A DNA stretch of 54,510 bases, from contig JALQPE010002799.1 of assembly GCA_030407315.1 (NCBI GenBank), forward strand, positions 1-54,510. The letters are read 5' to 3'. A model generated the notes under the pieces. That model did no database searches and was not told the origin of the DNA. It saw only the letters and a program-made list of their open reading frames with translations. Both the position numbers and the translations under genes were made by a program. Below are positions 37,362-47,544 of the stretch, one piece after another. This DNA comes from Asparagopsis taxiformis (Eukaryota > Rhodophyta > Florideophyceae > Bonnemaisoniales > Bonnemaisoniaceae). Position 1 is the stretch's first letter. Each line of letters begins with the position of its first letter.

Positions 37362-38025
37362 TGTGGAACGATAGTTCGTTAGACGTAGTAGCTGGTACGA
37401 GCCAGTGGACACGCTGTCCTTACGAAACGAAACGAGCAGTCCACCCGCTGGTGTTTGACTGTATTGTTAGAACGGTAGAAGGTAGAGTGGTTAGCGAGTA
37501 GACACGAGCGTCACGACGCAACAATCCACGCGAGGATTACGTTAGCAAACGAGGTGGTACGTCACCGGAGGCGCTCTCAACCAAGCCCGGAGGCACTACA
37601 CGCAATCAGCCTTACGTGCGGCGATGGGTAGGGAGTACGCAGCTCGACGGAGACGAAGCCTCGTTAGGCAGAACGTAAACGTAAAACGTAGAAGTCAGTC
37701 GTAGACTAGAGCCGTTGCTCGTTCGTTTTCTTGTCCCCTTTCCCTCCCGGCACGATGCCAATACCTATATAGCCACGATGGCATCGCTTTACAGTGTAAA
37801 CACTGCTCGTAACGTCCCCGAATGGGAAAGGACCTTGTGGGTCACACGTAGGGACCCGTTGGTCCGTTGGCCGTTGCCAGTACGTTCGTTGCACACGTGT
37901 GCCGGTTGCGCGCGCGCATGCGCCAGCAATGTTCGTGCATTGCTGTCGCCGGTCGTGTCCGCCGAAATTCGAATTCCGCGGAAAACGTAAATATTTGCAA
38001 TTTCGGAATTGCCACGTATACTACA
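37362..38025 (-). repeat. gypsy 3' LTR
   Basis: On the minus strand it starts TGTAGTATACGTGG and ends TATCGTTCCACA (TG...CA), about 664 bp, and matches the solo LTR at 20190-20865. It is preceded on the minus strand by a G-rich tract (GTGTGGGGGTGGGGCTG, 38026-38042), a plausible polypurine tract. Confidence 0.92.
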
Positions 38026-38042
38026 CAGCCCCACCCCCACAC

Positions 38043-40749
38043 GTGGACGTCCCGGCCACGCGAGGCCCGTTAGGACGCGCCTGAGACACCGGGCCGTGGC
38101 GCCTTTTCGGGTACAACGGCGGACGTGGCAGTTGTCCCGAAAAATCTCGTTTAAACGTACGCGGCCCGGTTGGCTGATCGGTTCGCCACGGCGCCGGAGC
38201 GCGCGCGTGCGCTCCGACTCTTCGTAATCATCGCGGCCCGCCCGTTGGCGTCGTTCCGTGGTTAGTCGTAGGCCTCGTAGGCTTTTAGCATCGAGCTGCT
38301 TCGTAAACTTTCGTTTTTGTTTCTTTGCGTAATCGCATGGCTCCGTTGAGCTTCGTAATACGTGTTGGCAGGTCGTCTGCAGCGGGGGAGGAGTAAGCGT
38401 TAAGCCCCTCCCCACAATTTTTTGTTGTGGCGTCTACTCCGTTGGGTGTCGTAGAGCTTACGTAGCCCGTTCTTCGCGTTCGCGACGGCGCGTGCCCGTT
38501 GGCAGGTTCGTAAAATGCGTGACTATTCGGCAAAGCGGCGGCGCGTAGCGGCGGCTTTTCACTGCGAGTGGTACGTTGACATCGATCGTAGAGCCCGTTG
38601 GCGTGCGTATCATTTAGTAACTAACTCGAGAATCGTTTCCGCCGTCGTCTCTCGTTCGGATAACCCCGTCGGGTGTCGAATTTCGTTGAGCGTTCGAGCT
38701 CTTCGGCACGTAGCACGTCGGTGCCAATTTTAATTTGCTCCGATGAGCTAGGTGAAAAATTCATCGAACGTCAGACCGACTCGCACGTGAGTCGGTTTGA
38801 CGTTCTACGCCGTGGCGTGTACACAGCAATTCGTCGCAGTACGTTGCGGTTCCGTTAACGACGTGGTTGCCGGCGGGCTTGGCTTTTCGTATAGCCGTTG
38901 ACGTAAGTAGCGCCGTCGCGCTTCACGTTCCGGCGGCTTCACGTTGGCCAGTGGCGTTATCATTTTGTAACTATCTCGGAATTAGTTTCCGCCGTCGTTC
39001 CTCGTGCGGATAACCCCGTCGGGTGTCGAATTCCGTTGAGCATTCGAGCTCTCTGGCACGTAGCACGTCGGTGCCAATTTTAATTTGCTCCGATGAGCTG
39101 GACGGAAAATTCGCTAAGCGTCAGGCCGACTCGCGCGTGAGTTGGCTTGACGTTTCACGCCGTTGCGTGTACGCGGCAGTGCGTCGTGGCGCGTCGCGGT
39201 TCCGTTGACAACGTCTTTGCCGGCGGGCTTGGCTTTTCGTATAGCCGTTAACACCGTTAGCGCCGTCGCGCTTCACGTTCCCGCGGCTTCACGTTAGTCG
39301 GTGGCGCACTCGTTGCGCTAGTCCGCTTCGCGTGGTGGCGTCGTTCGCCGCGGCGTCCGAGGAGCGTTTCGTTAGCTCATCCGTTATGTGGTGCGACGTG
39401 CACCTGGGCATACGTAATGCTCGCCCGTTACGCCGTTGCGTAATTTCGTTTATTCGACTTGCGAACCCGACGGGGACGCGATTGACGAAGTCGTTTCGCA
39501 TGCCCGCGGGCGTTTGAGGCTGTTACGTGAGCCAGTTTTTCGTCGGCTCGTCGCCTTCGGCTGTGCCGTTTTACGTTGGCTACCAGCTTGTACGCCGTCG
39601 CGTATTCGTATTTTCGTTTGGCGGGGTCGACCCGTTGAGGTACGTCGTTATCGTTACGACGTCCGCGTAACTCGCTCGTCTCCTGACCGACGTGGCCGGT
39701 GGCGCGTGCGCCTTCGAATGCGTACGAGGTTGCAGCTTCGTTAGCTTTTACGGTTGTGACGCGGACGTGTGCGTCTTCGTCTTCGTGACCGTACGTGGTC
39801 AACCCCTTTCGGGTTTGCTCGTGCGTTTCGACTAGCCGGCGGGCTTTTCGCTTTCGCCTGTCATTCGTTATGCCCGCGTGGCAGGACACCGTTGTGTCGT
39901 TCCGTGGTTGCCGTACGTGGCTGCCGTGTTCGGCATCGTGCCACATGATGGCGATACGGTTCGCCGTCCGTTGTCGCGGCCTCGTTGGCTCGTCGTTCGC
40001 ACGCTTTATTCGCGCGCTTCGTGCGCTGAGACCCGTTGGTCTAATTCGTCGGCTAACGTATAGCTTCGTTCCGCTTCGTGCGTGGAGTTTCGTAGTGAGG
40101 CCGTTGCCATCTTCGTTGGGGACGCGTCCGTCCGACGTCGTTTCTCCGCCTTCCGGCGTCACGTTGCCGTTAGCTCGCGAGCTGTTGGCGTTGACCTCGT
40201 TGGTCGATGCGACTCGTTGTCAGCGGATGTCCACGGGGACGTACGATGGCTCACGTGACATGCCAAAATTACGAAATTTTCGGGGCACGCGTGTCCCGAG
40301 ATTTGGCCGGGTTAGCGCACTGTAATCGGCCCGATTTTTCGTACCGTGCGTCCATGGCCCGCTGGCCCAAGTATAATTTTTCGCGCGAAAAATCTGACGT
40401 GTTGTCCGTCCGTGGCCCGCGGTGTCGTCACCTTTGCCCGTGGGACGGTCAACACTGTCGAGCCAGCCGTGGCTCTTCACATCGTGTGAATCGTCCGCGC
40501 GTGGACTCGTCGTCCAATCTTTCGTTGGCGCTCGTGCCTCCACCAACGTATGGTGTCGAAAACGAAAAGAGCGACGGCTCTAGCACGCATCGCGCCCCCC
40601 CAACGCAAGGGTGGACGTCCCGGCCACTCGTTGTGCCTTCGCTTCTCGTTCGTGCGGTTCGTCGCCTTCGTTTGTTGCATCGTGCAACGTCGCGCACGCG
40701 TGCGCTTAACCCGACGCTCTTGTGCGTTTTCGGGGGCCGTCGTGGCCTT
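38043..40749 (-). other. Long 3' non-coding tail of the gypsy element
   Basis: 2.7 kb between pol and the 3' LTR, GC-rich with many CGT/ACG words. It contains a diverged tandem duplication of about 350 bp (38613-38962 and 38963-39299, sharing TAACCCCGTCGGGTGTCGAA and CGTAGCACGTCGGTGCCAAT). A 244-codon minus-strand frame (39428-40162) is Arg/Thr-rich, with no domain or membrane segment I recognise. It occupies the place where some elements carry an extra ORF, but composition alone could produce it. Confidence 0.6.
38613..39299. repeat. Tandem duplication of about 350 bp
   Basis: Two diverged copies in direct orientation within the gypsy 3' tail, both including TTTCCGCCGTCGT, the GTCGGTGCCAATTTTAATTT stretch and GCCGGCGGGCTTGGCTTTTC. 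Confidence 0.88.
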
Positions 40750-43700
40750 TCACGTTGTTGCTCGTCGCACGCGTGCGAAGTATCGAGAGACGCTCTCTTC
40801 AGATACGTTCCGGCGGGGCTCCCACGTAGGGTTACGATACCCGACCCACTTCACGAGGAATTCTAGGGTGCCGTCATCGTTTACGCGATGGTTGAGTAGG
40901 TCGTCTACTACATACGCCGGACCGTCGCGGTTCTTGTCGAGGTCTGCCTCGGTGGCATCGTATGGCTCCGGCGGGGGCGCGTTCGCCGGCGTTGGCGCGT
41001 ACGCAACGCGGTCCGAGTTGACACGTTCAACTACGTCTCCTCGTTGGATGACGAACGTACGTACGTCGTTACGTAGTACGCGGAACGGTCCCAACGCGTG
41101 GTTGCCGAGCTTCGTGCCCTTCGTGGTCCCGTCCGTCGGGTCGATGAATACGTATTCTCCCGCACGGATGTTTCGATTCGAGACACGGACTCGTTTGTCG
41201 AAACTTCGTTTATAACGTGCCTGCGCGGCCTTCAGCGTTCGATACGCGTTATCCATCGTTGTGGCGAGCTCACGAACGTAAGTGGCTCGCCCTCCCCCGT
41301 CGGGTAGTTCGCGGTTCGTTACCGACGTGTGTAGCGCCAACGGTGGCGGTGGATTCGTGAGAATCAAATCGAAGGGCGTCGTGCCCGTGCTCGAATGCAC
41401 ATGCGTGTTGTACGCAAACGTTAACGCCGATGCGTATCGATCCCAGTCGTTCTGGTTTTCGTTCACGTAATTGCGCAGCATCGCCAGGATCGTCCTGTTG
41501 TAGCGCTCCACCTGCCCGTTCGTTTGGGGGTGGTACGTCGACGTAAAGACGTTCGTTACGCCAATTTCGTTGGAGACGCGCTGGAAAAACTTAGCAGCGA
41601 ACTGCTTTCCGTTATCGCTTATGAGCGTCCGTGGGGGTCCATACGAGAAGACCCACGCGTTGACGAATGCGCACGCCACGTTGGCGGAATCGATGTTTCG
41701 TAGAGGTACGACTCTGGTTAGCTTCGTAAAGCGGTCCGTTATAACGAGGATAAATCGGTTACCACGCGTGGTCTTCGTAAGCGGACCTAGTATGTCGATA
41801 CATAGGTCTCGCAACGGCTCCGTAGCCGGGAATAAACGTAACGGGTTCGTCCGTTTGCGAAGCTTCACGCGGTTCTTCGCACATCCAACGCAGTTTCGTA
41901 CCGTTGCGTGGATGTCGGCGGCCATCGCGGGCCAGTAGTACGTCCTCCGTAGGGTGTAGTACATACGTGTTTGTCCGGGATGTCCAGCGAGGACGTGGTG
42001 GTGCGTTAACTCCAGCAGCCTCGGGCGTAACGAGGCCGGCACAACGATTTGTGTACGTTCCTCGTCGTGAGGGTTCCGGCGTCGGAGTAGGCCATCATGG
42101 CCTTCGAAGAATGCAGCGTCCTGCGTCTCGGACTGTCGTGTCAGTATCGTTTGACAGAACGCGTCCTCGCGTTCAGCTTCGATAAGCTCGTCCCTCGTAA
42201 TGGGAAGCTGAACGTCAGCTGGTGGCACGCGTGCCGAATCGTCTTCAGCAGCGCGCTGTTCGTCGAGGAAATCCGGTTCCTCGTCGAGAACGTCATCGAG
42301 CGACGCGTCGCGGTTGAACTCGAGTCCCTCGTTGCCAGCCGTCGCGGCTGGTGCTCGTTCGTCACGAGTCTCGTTCGACGGGTCGTCGTGACCCCTGGCA
42401 TTCGGTGCCTCTTTACGTACGGACGTCGTTCGTCCTTGCCCTTTTCGTGTGGGTTGTCGCCGACTGCGAGTCGTTACGAGGACTGCGTCCCCGTACGATG
42501 GTACGTCATCGTCAACGGGTCGTCCGTCGTCATACGTAGATATCACGCGTGATAAAGCGTCAGGTACCTGGTGCACGCGCCCAGGCCTGTACGTAACTTC
42601 GAAATCGAATTCGGCAACGCGTAGCCTCCATCGTAGTAGTCGTCCGGACGCGTCCGTAAGCGTCATTAGCCAACGCAAGGCTTCGTGGTCCGTACGTACG
42701 GTGAACCGCTGACCCTCTACGTAGGGTCGGAGCGACGTTATAGCCCAGACGACGGAGTAGCACTCGCGCTCGGTCGCCGAGTAACCGCGTTCGGTTTCGT
42801 TAAGGGTCTTCGACCAGTACCCAATCGGCACCCATTCGTTGGGCTTTTCTTCGTTCTGCTGTTGGAGCAACGTAGCTCCCAGCTGATACGCCGACGCGTC
42901 GGTATCGATCATGAACGGACGTCCCGCCTTCGGAAGGTGCAATACTGGTGGCGACACCAGTATTGTCTTCAACGTTTCGAACGCATTCGTTTGCGTGTCC
43001 GTTGGGTTCGTCCAATCGGGGGAAGCGTCCTTCTTCAACATCGTGTTGAGTGGCCGAGCGATCTCGGCATACGCCTTTACGAAACGGCGGTAAACGTTGG
43101 CCGCGCCCAAAAACGATCGACATTGCGTCTTGTCTCGCGGGAACGTAGCCGTACGAAAGGCTTCCTTGTTCCGTGCTGCGACGTGCAGCTTCCCTGGGGT
43201 AATCACGTGCCCCAGGTAGTCAACTCGTGGTTGAAAGAACGAGCACTTCGTGAGCTTTAACGTTACTCCCGCTGCGCGTAGCAGGGAAAGCACCTGGTCA
43301 ACGTGACCCAGGTGAGACTCGAGGTCTTTCGAAAAGACGATTACGTCGTCCAAGTAAACAAGGCACGATTGCCAACGTACTCCGGAGAGGATGATGTCCA
43401 ACGTCCGCTGAAACGTAGCGGGGACATTTCGTAGCCCGAATGGCATTCGCACGTAGCGATACGTTCCCATGAAAGACGTAAACGTTGTCTTATCACGGTC
43501 CTCGGCGGAGACGGGCACTTGCCAGTAACCGGCGTTACAGTCAAGTGTCGTGAAGATGGCGGCGTCGCCAAGCGAATCGAGGCAATCTTCCATACGCGGA
43601 AGTGGATACGAATCGGCGATCGTTTTCGCGTTCAAACGTCTGTAATCGACACAGAAACGTAAGGATCCGTCCTTCTTCGGCACCAGCACGATTGGTGACG

Positions 43701-44745
43701 CCCATTCGCTGGACGCGGGTTGGATAACCCCTTCGTTGAGCATCTTCGTGATCTGCTCCTCGGCTATCGTACGTAGAGCCGGACCCTGTCGATAGGGCAT
43801 TGAACGTATGGGCCGCGTGCGCGGTTCGAGTTCGATTCGATGCTCCGTAGCATTGATTTCGCCGAGGCGTCCGCTCGTCCACATTGACGAATGTGTGGCT
43901 AGCATCTCGTTGATGCGCTTTCGTAAATCCTCGTCGTCGAGGTGCGACAAATCGATTGTCGACTGCCAATCCGTGGCGGGGTCGTTCCCCTTTTCGTTGA
44001 CCAACGGGTCTGGCGTTTCGTCACCCAACCCGTTTGTGCTCGTCCGCGTCGTCGCGTCGACTAGCGGTAGGTTCAAAACCTTCGCGAGGGCTTCGCCGCC
44101 CTCACGCTTGAGTGGGACGATTCCCAACGGGGAGCGTACCGCGTACGCAATCGTCGCGCCTTTCGACAGCTCGCGGTCCTTCTTCGTGAAGTTAGATACG
44201 ATAATAGAGAACGTCTCTCTGGGTCCTACGTCGACCACTCCGTTGGCTATACGAAGCCCATGCCGGAATTGCACCGGCACTTTCGGTTCGAGGAACACGA
44301 GTCCGGTCGCCTCCGTCGTCACGTTGACGGTCCGTTGCGACATCGCCGGTACACGCGTGTACTTCGTCAGGCGAACCGAAAACGTTCGGCTTGGCCGATT
44401 CGAGGCCGCGTTACGCCCGCGGCGCTTCGGGTGTTCCACGTTTGGATTCGTTTCCCCTTCCTCCTCGTACGGAGTTTTCGAATCACCCTCCGCGATAATG
44501 GGTATCGTATCCCCTCGATGGAGTTCGATCGTTTGCGCTCGACAGCGTATGGCATCGACATGCCTCGACATGAACGACGTGCCCATTATAACGGGGACAG
44601 CCAGCGTGTTGGCTACGAAGAACTTAACGCGGAACAGCGAGTTCCCAAGCCTGACACGAAGCAGGATGGCGCCTTCGATGGGCAAACGTCGCCCGTTGGC
44701 GTCTCCGAGCTTCGGTAGCTCTTCGTCACGTAGACAGCGGTCGAC
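40750..44745 (-). CDS. gypsy Pol (end of protease, RT, RNase H, integrase, chromodomain)
   Basis: Uninterrupted from just after TGA 44746-44748 to the stop at 40750, in the same frame as the protease ORF upstream. It begins with the C-terminal half of the protease (VIMGTSFM). RT motifs follow: FCVDYRRLNAKT, FTTLDCNAGYWQV, MPFGLRNVPATFQ and the catalytic box LVYLDDVIVF (near 43350). RNase H (MIDTDASAYQLGATLLQ) and the integrase zinc finger (THHHVLAGHPG ... CVGC, near 41990-41880) come next. The integrase core has D (CIDILGP), D (LISDNGKQF) and E (NGQVERYN), with 35 residues between the last two. A C-terminal chromodomain (AYVVDDLLNHR, FLVKWVGYRNPTWEP) lies at about 40930-40770. Chromodomains guide integration to marked chromatin in chromoviruses. 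Enzymatic residues look intact. Confidence 0.93.
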   Translation of the reverse strand, partial: VDRCLRDEELPKLGDANGRRLPIEGAILLRVRLGNSLFRVKFFVANTLAVPVIMGTSFMSRHVDAIRCRAQTIELHRGDTIPIIAEGDSKTPYEEEGETNPNVEHPKRRGRNAASNRPSRTFSVRLTKYTRVPAMSQRTVNVTTEATGLVFLEPKVPVQFRHGLRIANGVVDVGPRETFSIIVSNFTKKDRELSKGATIAYAVRSPLGIVPLKREGGEALAKVLNLPLVDATTRTSTNGLGDETPDPLVNEKGNDPATDWQSTIDLSHLDDEDLRKRINEMLATHSSMWTSGRLGEINATEHRIELEPRTRPIRSMPYRQGPALRTIAEEQITKMLNEGVIQPASSEWASPIVLVPKKDGSLRFCVDYRRLNAKTIADSYPLPRMEDCLDSLGDAAIFTTLDCNAGYWQVPVSAEDRDKTTFTSFMGTYRYVRMPFGLRNVPATFQRTLDIILSGVRWQSCLVYLDDVIVFSKDLESHLGHVDQVLSLLRAAGVTLKLTKCSFFQPRVDYLGHVITPGKLHVAARNKEAFRTATFPRDKTQCRSFLGAANVYRRFVKAYAEIARPLNTMLKKDASPDWTNPTDTQTNAFETLKTILVSPPVLHLPKAGRPFMIDTDASAYQLGATLLQQQNEEKPNEWVPIGYWSKTLNETERGYSATERECYSVVWAITSLRPYVEGQRFTVRTDHEALRWLMTLTDASGRLLRWRLRVAEFDFEVTYRPGRVHQVPDALSRVISTYDDGRPVDDDVPSYGDAVLVTTRSRRQPTRKGQGRTTSVRKEAPNARGHDDPSNETRDERAPAATAGNEGLEFNRDASLDDVLDEEPDFLDEQRAAEDDSARVPPADVQLPITRDELIEAEREDAFCQTILTRQSETQDAAFFEGHDGLLRRRNPHDEERTQIVVPASLRPRLLELTHHHVLAGHPGQTRMYYTLRRTYYWPAMAADIHATVRNCVGCAKNRVKLRKRTNPLRLFPATEPLRDLCIDILGPLTKTTRGNRFILVITDRFTKLTRVVPLRNIDSANVACAFVNAWVFSYGPPRTLISDNGKQFAAKFFQRVSNEIGVTNVFTSTYHPQTNGQVERYNRTILAMLRNYVNENQNDWDRYASALTFAYNTHVHSSTGTTPFDLILTNPPPPLALHTSVTNRELPDGGGRATYVRELATTMDNAYRTLKAAQARYKRSFDKRVRVSNRNIRAGEYVFIDPTDGTTKGTKLGNHALGPFRVLRNDVRTFVIQRGDVVERVNSDRVAYAPTPANAPPPEPYDATEADLDKNRDGPAYVVDDLLNHRVNDDGTLEFLVKWVGYRNPTWEPRRNVSEESVSRYFARVRRATT

Positions 44746-45339
44746 TCAGTCGTAGGGTAGTAAACTTGTTCGTATCAAGTTGTAGTTGCTGCACGTATCC
44801 ATCGCGATGGTAATCGCCCTCATCACGTTGAGGTCTAGTCCGATCGTTCCGGACACGATATAATGCTTCGACGCAAGTAGGCACGTATGCCCGTCGAGGA
44901 CCAACGGTTCGGTCCTGACCGGCGCGCGGTCTACGTCTTCGCTAGCGATTCGTCGCTTCACCGTATGAGCCCGTATGGCTTCTTTTGCGTCGACACGCTT
45001 CGTATAAGCCGCGTGCTTGGCTTTCTCGCGCTCGGAAGCGTCGTGCTTCCGGGTAGCGCGTCTCGCTCGTCTGCGAGGCTTCCTCTTCGTGTGAGGTTCG
45101 TTTGTCCCGTCGGACTTCGTTTCCTCCCCCACGTCGGGTGTCGTGTGACTCGAGTTGGCCTTCGCGGCCGTGAGCTTTACGTAACTCTCGTTCATCGGTG
45201 AGCCTGCGGAGGACCAATCATCGACGTCGGTCGTCCCCCTTTTACGTAAGGGTTCAGGCGATGTGGGTGGCTCGTGACCTACATCGCCTGGTCGTTTTCC
45301 GGCGCGGGGCCGTTCGACACGTCGTCGTCGTGAGCCCAC
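44746..45339 (-). CDS. gypsy protease ORF, ends at an in-frame TGA
   Basis: About 197 residues from an ATG that overlaps the end of gag by 61 nt in the -1 frame. The first 140 residues are basic and low-complexity (KRKPRRRARRATRKH). The aspartic-protease active site reads ITIAMDTCSNYNLIRT: Asp-Thr is present, but the usual Gly (DTG/DSG) is Cys. Nine residues later a TGA (44746-44748) stops the frame. The same frame then runs on through the rest of the protease into Pol, so one stop codon divides the protease itself. Either a nonsense mutation or stop-codon readthrough could explain it. Confidence 0.75.
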   Translation of the reverse strand: MGSRRRRVERPRAGKRPGDVGHEPPTSPEPLRKRGTTDVDDWSSAGSPMNESYVKLTAAKANSSHTTPDVGEETKSDGTNEPHTKRKPRRRARRATRKHDASEREKAKHAAYTKRVDAKEAIRAHTVKRRIASEDVDRAPVRTEPLVLDGHTCLLASKHYIVSGTIGLDLNVMRAITIAMDTCSNYNLIRTSLLPYD

Positions 45340-47504
45340 GAAGCTCGTTCGTCATCGTGACTCGTTTCCACCTCGAGTGGTGTTTCGTCAGCGGAAGTCG
45401 TCACGTAGACTCCTCTGCGGCCATTACGCTGGCCATTTCGTTCGTTCGCCCACGGGCGGAGATCACGTCGGTCATTACGAAAGTCGCCGCGGCGCCTGTC
45501 GAAGGGCCTTCCCCCGTCACGATTGGGGTTTCGGAGTATCGTAGGCGGCGTGCCGTACCTCCGCGGGGTTACGTTCCCTCGCTCGCCAGGTCGTTCCTGG
45601 TTACGTTTGGCCATTCGTTGGCGGAAGTACTCAGCCTGACGTGGGTTGCTCTTCACGTGGAAGAGGTAGTACTTGTACGCGAAAAAGATCCGTTGATCTG
45701 GCGTCAGACGCGGACACGTGAACGTCGAGTGGCCATCTTCGCGGCATGACCAACACGACAGCGTCCAGTAATCATTCGGGATTACGGAGTGCGCCAATTG
45801 CGTCTGCTCGCACGTGAGCTTCGGCACGTCCTCGCATGGACGGTTCAATCGAGCTTCGAGCTCGTCCGGCTTTTCGTTTGCCGTTTTCGTATCGTTGGGC
45901 GGCGGCCCGTTCGTGAAGAGGATCGCCTCCAAATTCTCGGCAACGTGAGCCGCAGCGAGCGACACGTCGTCATCATCCCTCGCGGGGATGTTCGGGTTAC
46001 CATCGTGGTAACTGGGCTCGCTAGCCCGTTCATTACGTAAGTACGCGGACTCATCGTAGTCCGCGAACTTCCTCGACTCGTGGTCGGAAATAGCCAACGT
46101 AGGCTTCACCGGAAACCGCACTTTCGGTTCGCGGCTGACGCGACAGCTGCCGTACGTGCACGGAAGGTTTCCTTCGGCCGTCGCCAATCGTCTCACAACG
46201 GTGAGGTCGTTCCTCTCTCGTTCGGGGAGTGACCGGAGTCGTTCCGTCACGGCTGCCCGCGTCAAGGGCAGCAAACCACGTACGTAGTGGTGAACGAGGA
46301 GTCGATCCGTAAACACGTAGTTGCACGCCCGCGTGGCGGTGTCGAGTCTATCAGCGTACTGATTCTCGTCCTCGTTAGGACTCTGCGTGATCATCGTGAC
46401 CTTTTCGTAGGCCTCCTGCAGCACGTCGTCTTGCAGGTATCGTTTAATCAACGCGTTGATTACGTGAGGCCACGAGAACCTCTTCGTCGGATCAGTCGTG
46501 ATCACGCCAGTCGTACACTGGGAATCGTAGAACCGTCGGGCGTCCCCTTCGAGGAAGAAGTGCAGCGCACGTACTGCCACTCCCTCGCACACTCCGAGTG
46601 TGCTGAACCCATCACGTATTTGGGCGAGGAATCCGAGCAACGTAATCGGATTCCGGCCGGAGAACGGCTTTAACGTAGGGAAAAGTCCCTCCAGCTCACG
46701 TTTGAGCTTATGTACGCTTTGACTCTCGTTCACGTAGAGATGTTCACGTACATCGTTAAGTCGGTACATGCGGTACGACACCACGTTCGCAAATGCGTCG
46801 AGCATTGTCGTGTGCTCTGCCAACGCGTGGCAAACGGGTCCGAGGGCGTTCCCTGGTAAGCGTACCGCGTCGGCACGTTCGTTTTCGTGGACTCGCGTGT
46901 CCGTCGTGCCGAACGTACCCAGCCACGGAATGTACGTCTCACGTGGCGGGGGAGCTCTCGTATCGAGTTGTGCAGCTCGTGCTGCGTCCGCCGACCGCAC
47001 GTGGTCTGGCGTGTCGTTAAAACGTAATTGCCTTCGTGGCGTCTCGTTGGGGTTGGCGATGGCTCGTTGCACTGTCGCCCCCCTTCCGTACGTTGTCGGG
47101 GTCGTCGGACCGGGTGTTGGTGGGTATCCTCCCGGAACGGCCGGGGAGGATTGCGAGTTATAGGCGCGCGAGCCTTCTTCGTAATTCGGATCACTTCCGC
47201 TCGGCGGAGCGGAACGTCCGGCGACGATTTCGTTGAATACTACGACAAACGAGACGAGTCTTCCCTCCACGGCGGAGAGGCGGTTTCGTAAATCCTCGTT
47301 TTCCCGTTCGAGGGTCGCTGAGCGTTCACGTAACGCACGAGCTTCGCGCTCCGAGACTCCGAGTCTCTGCCTTACGGCTTCGTCGACGGCCGCGTCGCTC
47401 GCCCTTTCGATGTGACCTCGAAGGTCTTCGTACACTACACGTAGTGCCGTGGGAGTCACATTCCCTTCGTTGAGCTGACCGCGCGTTGCGGGGTCCATGC
47501 TCAC
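45279..47504 (-). CDS. gypsy Gag
   Basis: 741 residues from an ATG at 47504. The start is MSMDPATRGQ; the second Met is also possible. A coiled coil of heptad type lies at about residues 45-85 (REARALRERSATLERENEDL), then a Pro/Gly-rich linker. The retrotransposon Gag core includes FSGRNPITLLGFLAQIRDGF and a helical segment through YVRGLLPLTRAAV. A zinc knuckle CWSCREDGHSTFTCP (C-x2-C-x4-H-x4-C) lies near residue 580, and an Arg-rich nucleocapsid tail follows. The frame is intact. Translation of protease/Pol requires a -1 shift within the 61-nt overlap; I see no classic slippery heptamer there. Confidence 0.9.
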   Translation of the reverse strand: MSMDPATRGQLNEGNVTPTALRVVYEDLRGHIERASDAAVDEAVRQRLGVSEREARALRERSATLERENEDLRNRLSAVEGRLVSFVVVFNEIVAGRSAPPSGSDPNYEEGSRAYNSQSSPAVPGGYPPTPGPTTPTTYGRGATVQRAIANPNETPRRQLRFNDTPDHVRSADAARAAQLDTRAPPPRETYIPWLGTFGTTDTRVHENERADAVRLPGNALGPVCHALAEHTTMLDAFANVVSYRMYRLNDVREHLYVNESQSVHKLKRELEGLFPTLKPFSGRNPITLLGFLAQIRDGFSTLGVCEGVAVRALHFFLEGDARRFYDSQCTTGVITTDPTKRFSWPHVINALIKRYLQDDVLQEAYEKVTMITQSPNEDENQYADRLDTATRACNYVFTDRLLVHHYVRGLLPLTRAAVTERLRSLPERERNDLTVVRRLATAEGNLPCTYGSCRVSREPKVRFPVKPTLAISDHESRKFADYDESAYLRNERASEPSYHDGNPNIPARDDDDVSLAAAHVAENLEAILFTNGPPPNDTKTANEKPDELEARLNRPCEDVPKLTCEQTQLAHSVIPNDYWTLSCWSCREDGHSTFTCPRLTPDQRIFFAYKYYLFHVKSNPRQAEYFRQRMAKRNQERPGERGNVTPRRYGTPPTILRNPNRDGGRPFDRRRGDFRNDRRDLRPWANERNGQRNGRRGVYVTTSADETPLEVETSHDDERASWAHDDDVSNGPAPENDQAM

Positions 47505-47544
47505 GGACTCAAACGGGCTTACCGTACGTGGTAGCTGGCCGATC

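Noticed and set aside
42685..44755. Several 90-315-codon plus-strand frames opposite the gypsy pol
   Set aside because: They mirror the real minus-strand coding sequence; high GC at third positions keeps the antisense frame open.
45279..45345. Classic -1 slippery heptamer at the gypsy gag/protease overlap
   Set aside because: The overlap contains GGAAAAC and a GGCCCCG run, but neither sits in gag phase as X XXY YYZ.
45198..47291. Plus-strand frames opposite gag and protease
   Set aside because: Same antisense effect; no domains.
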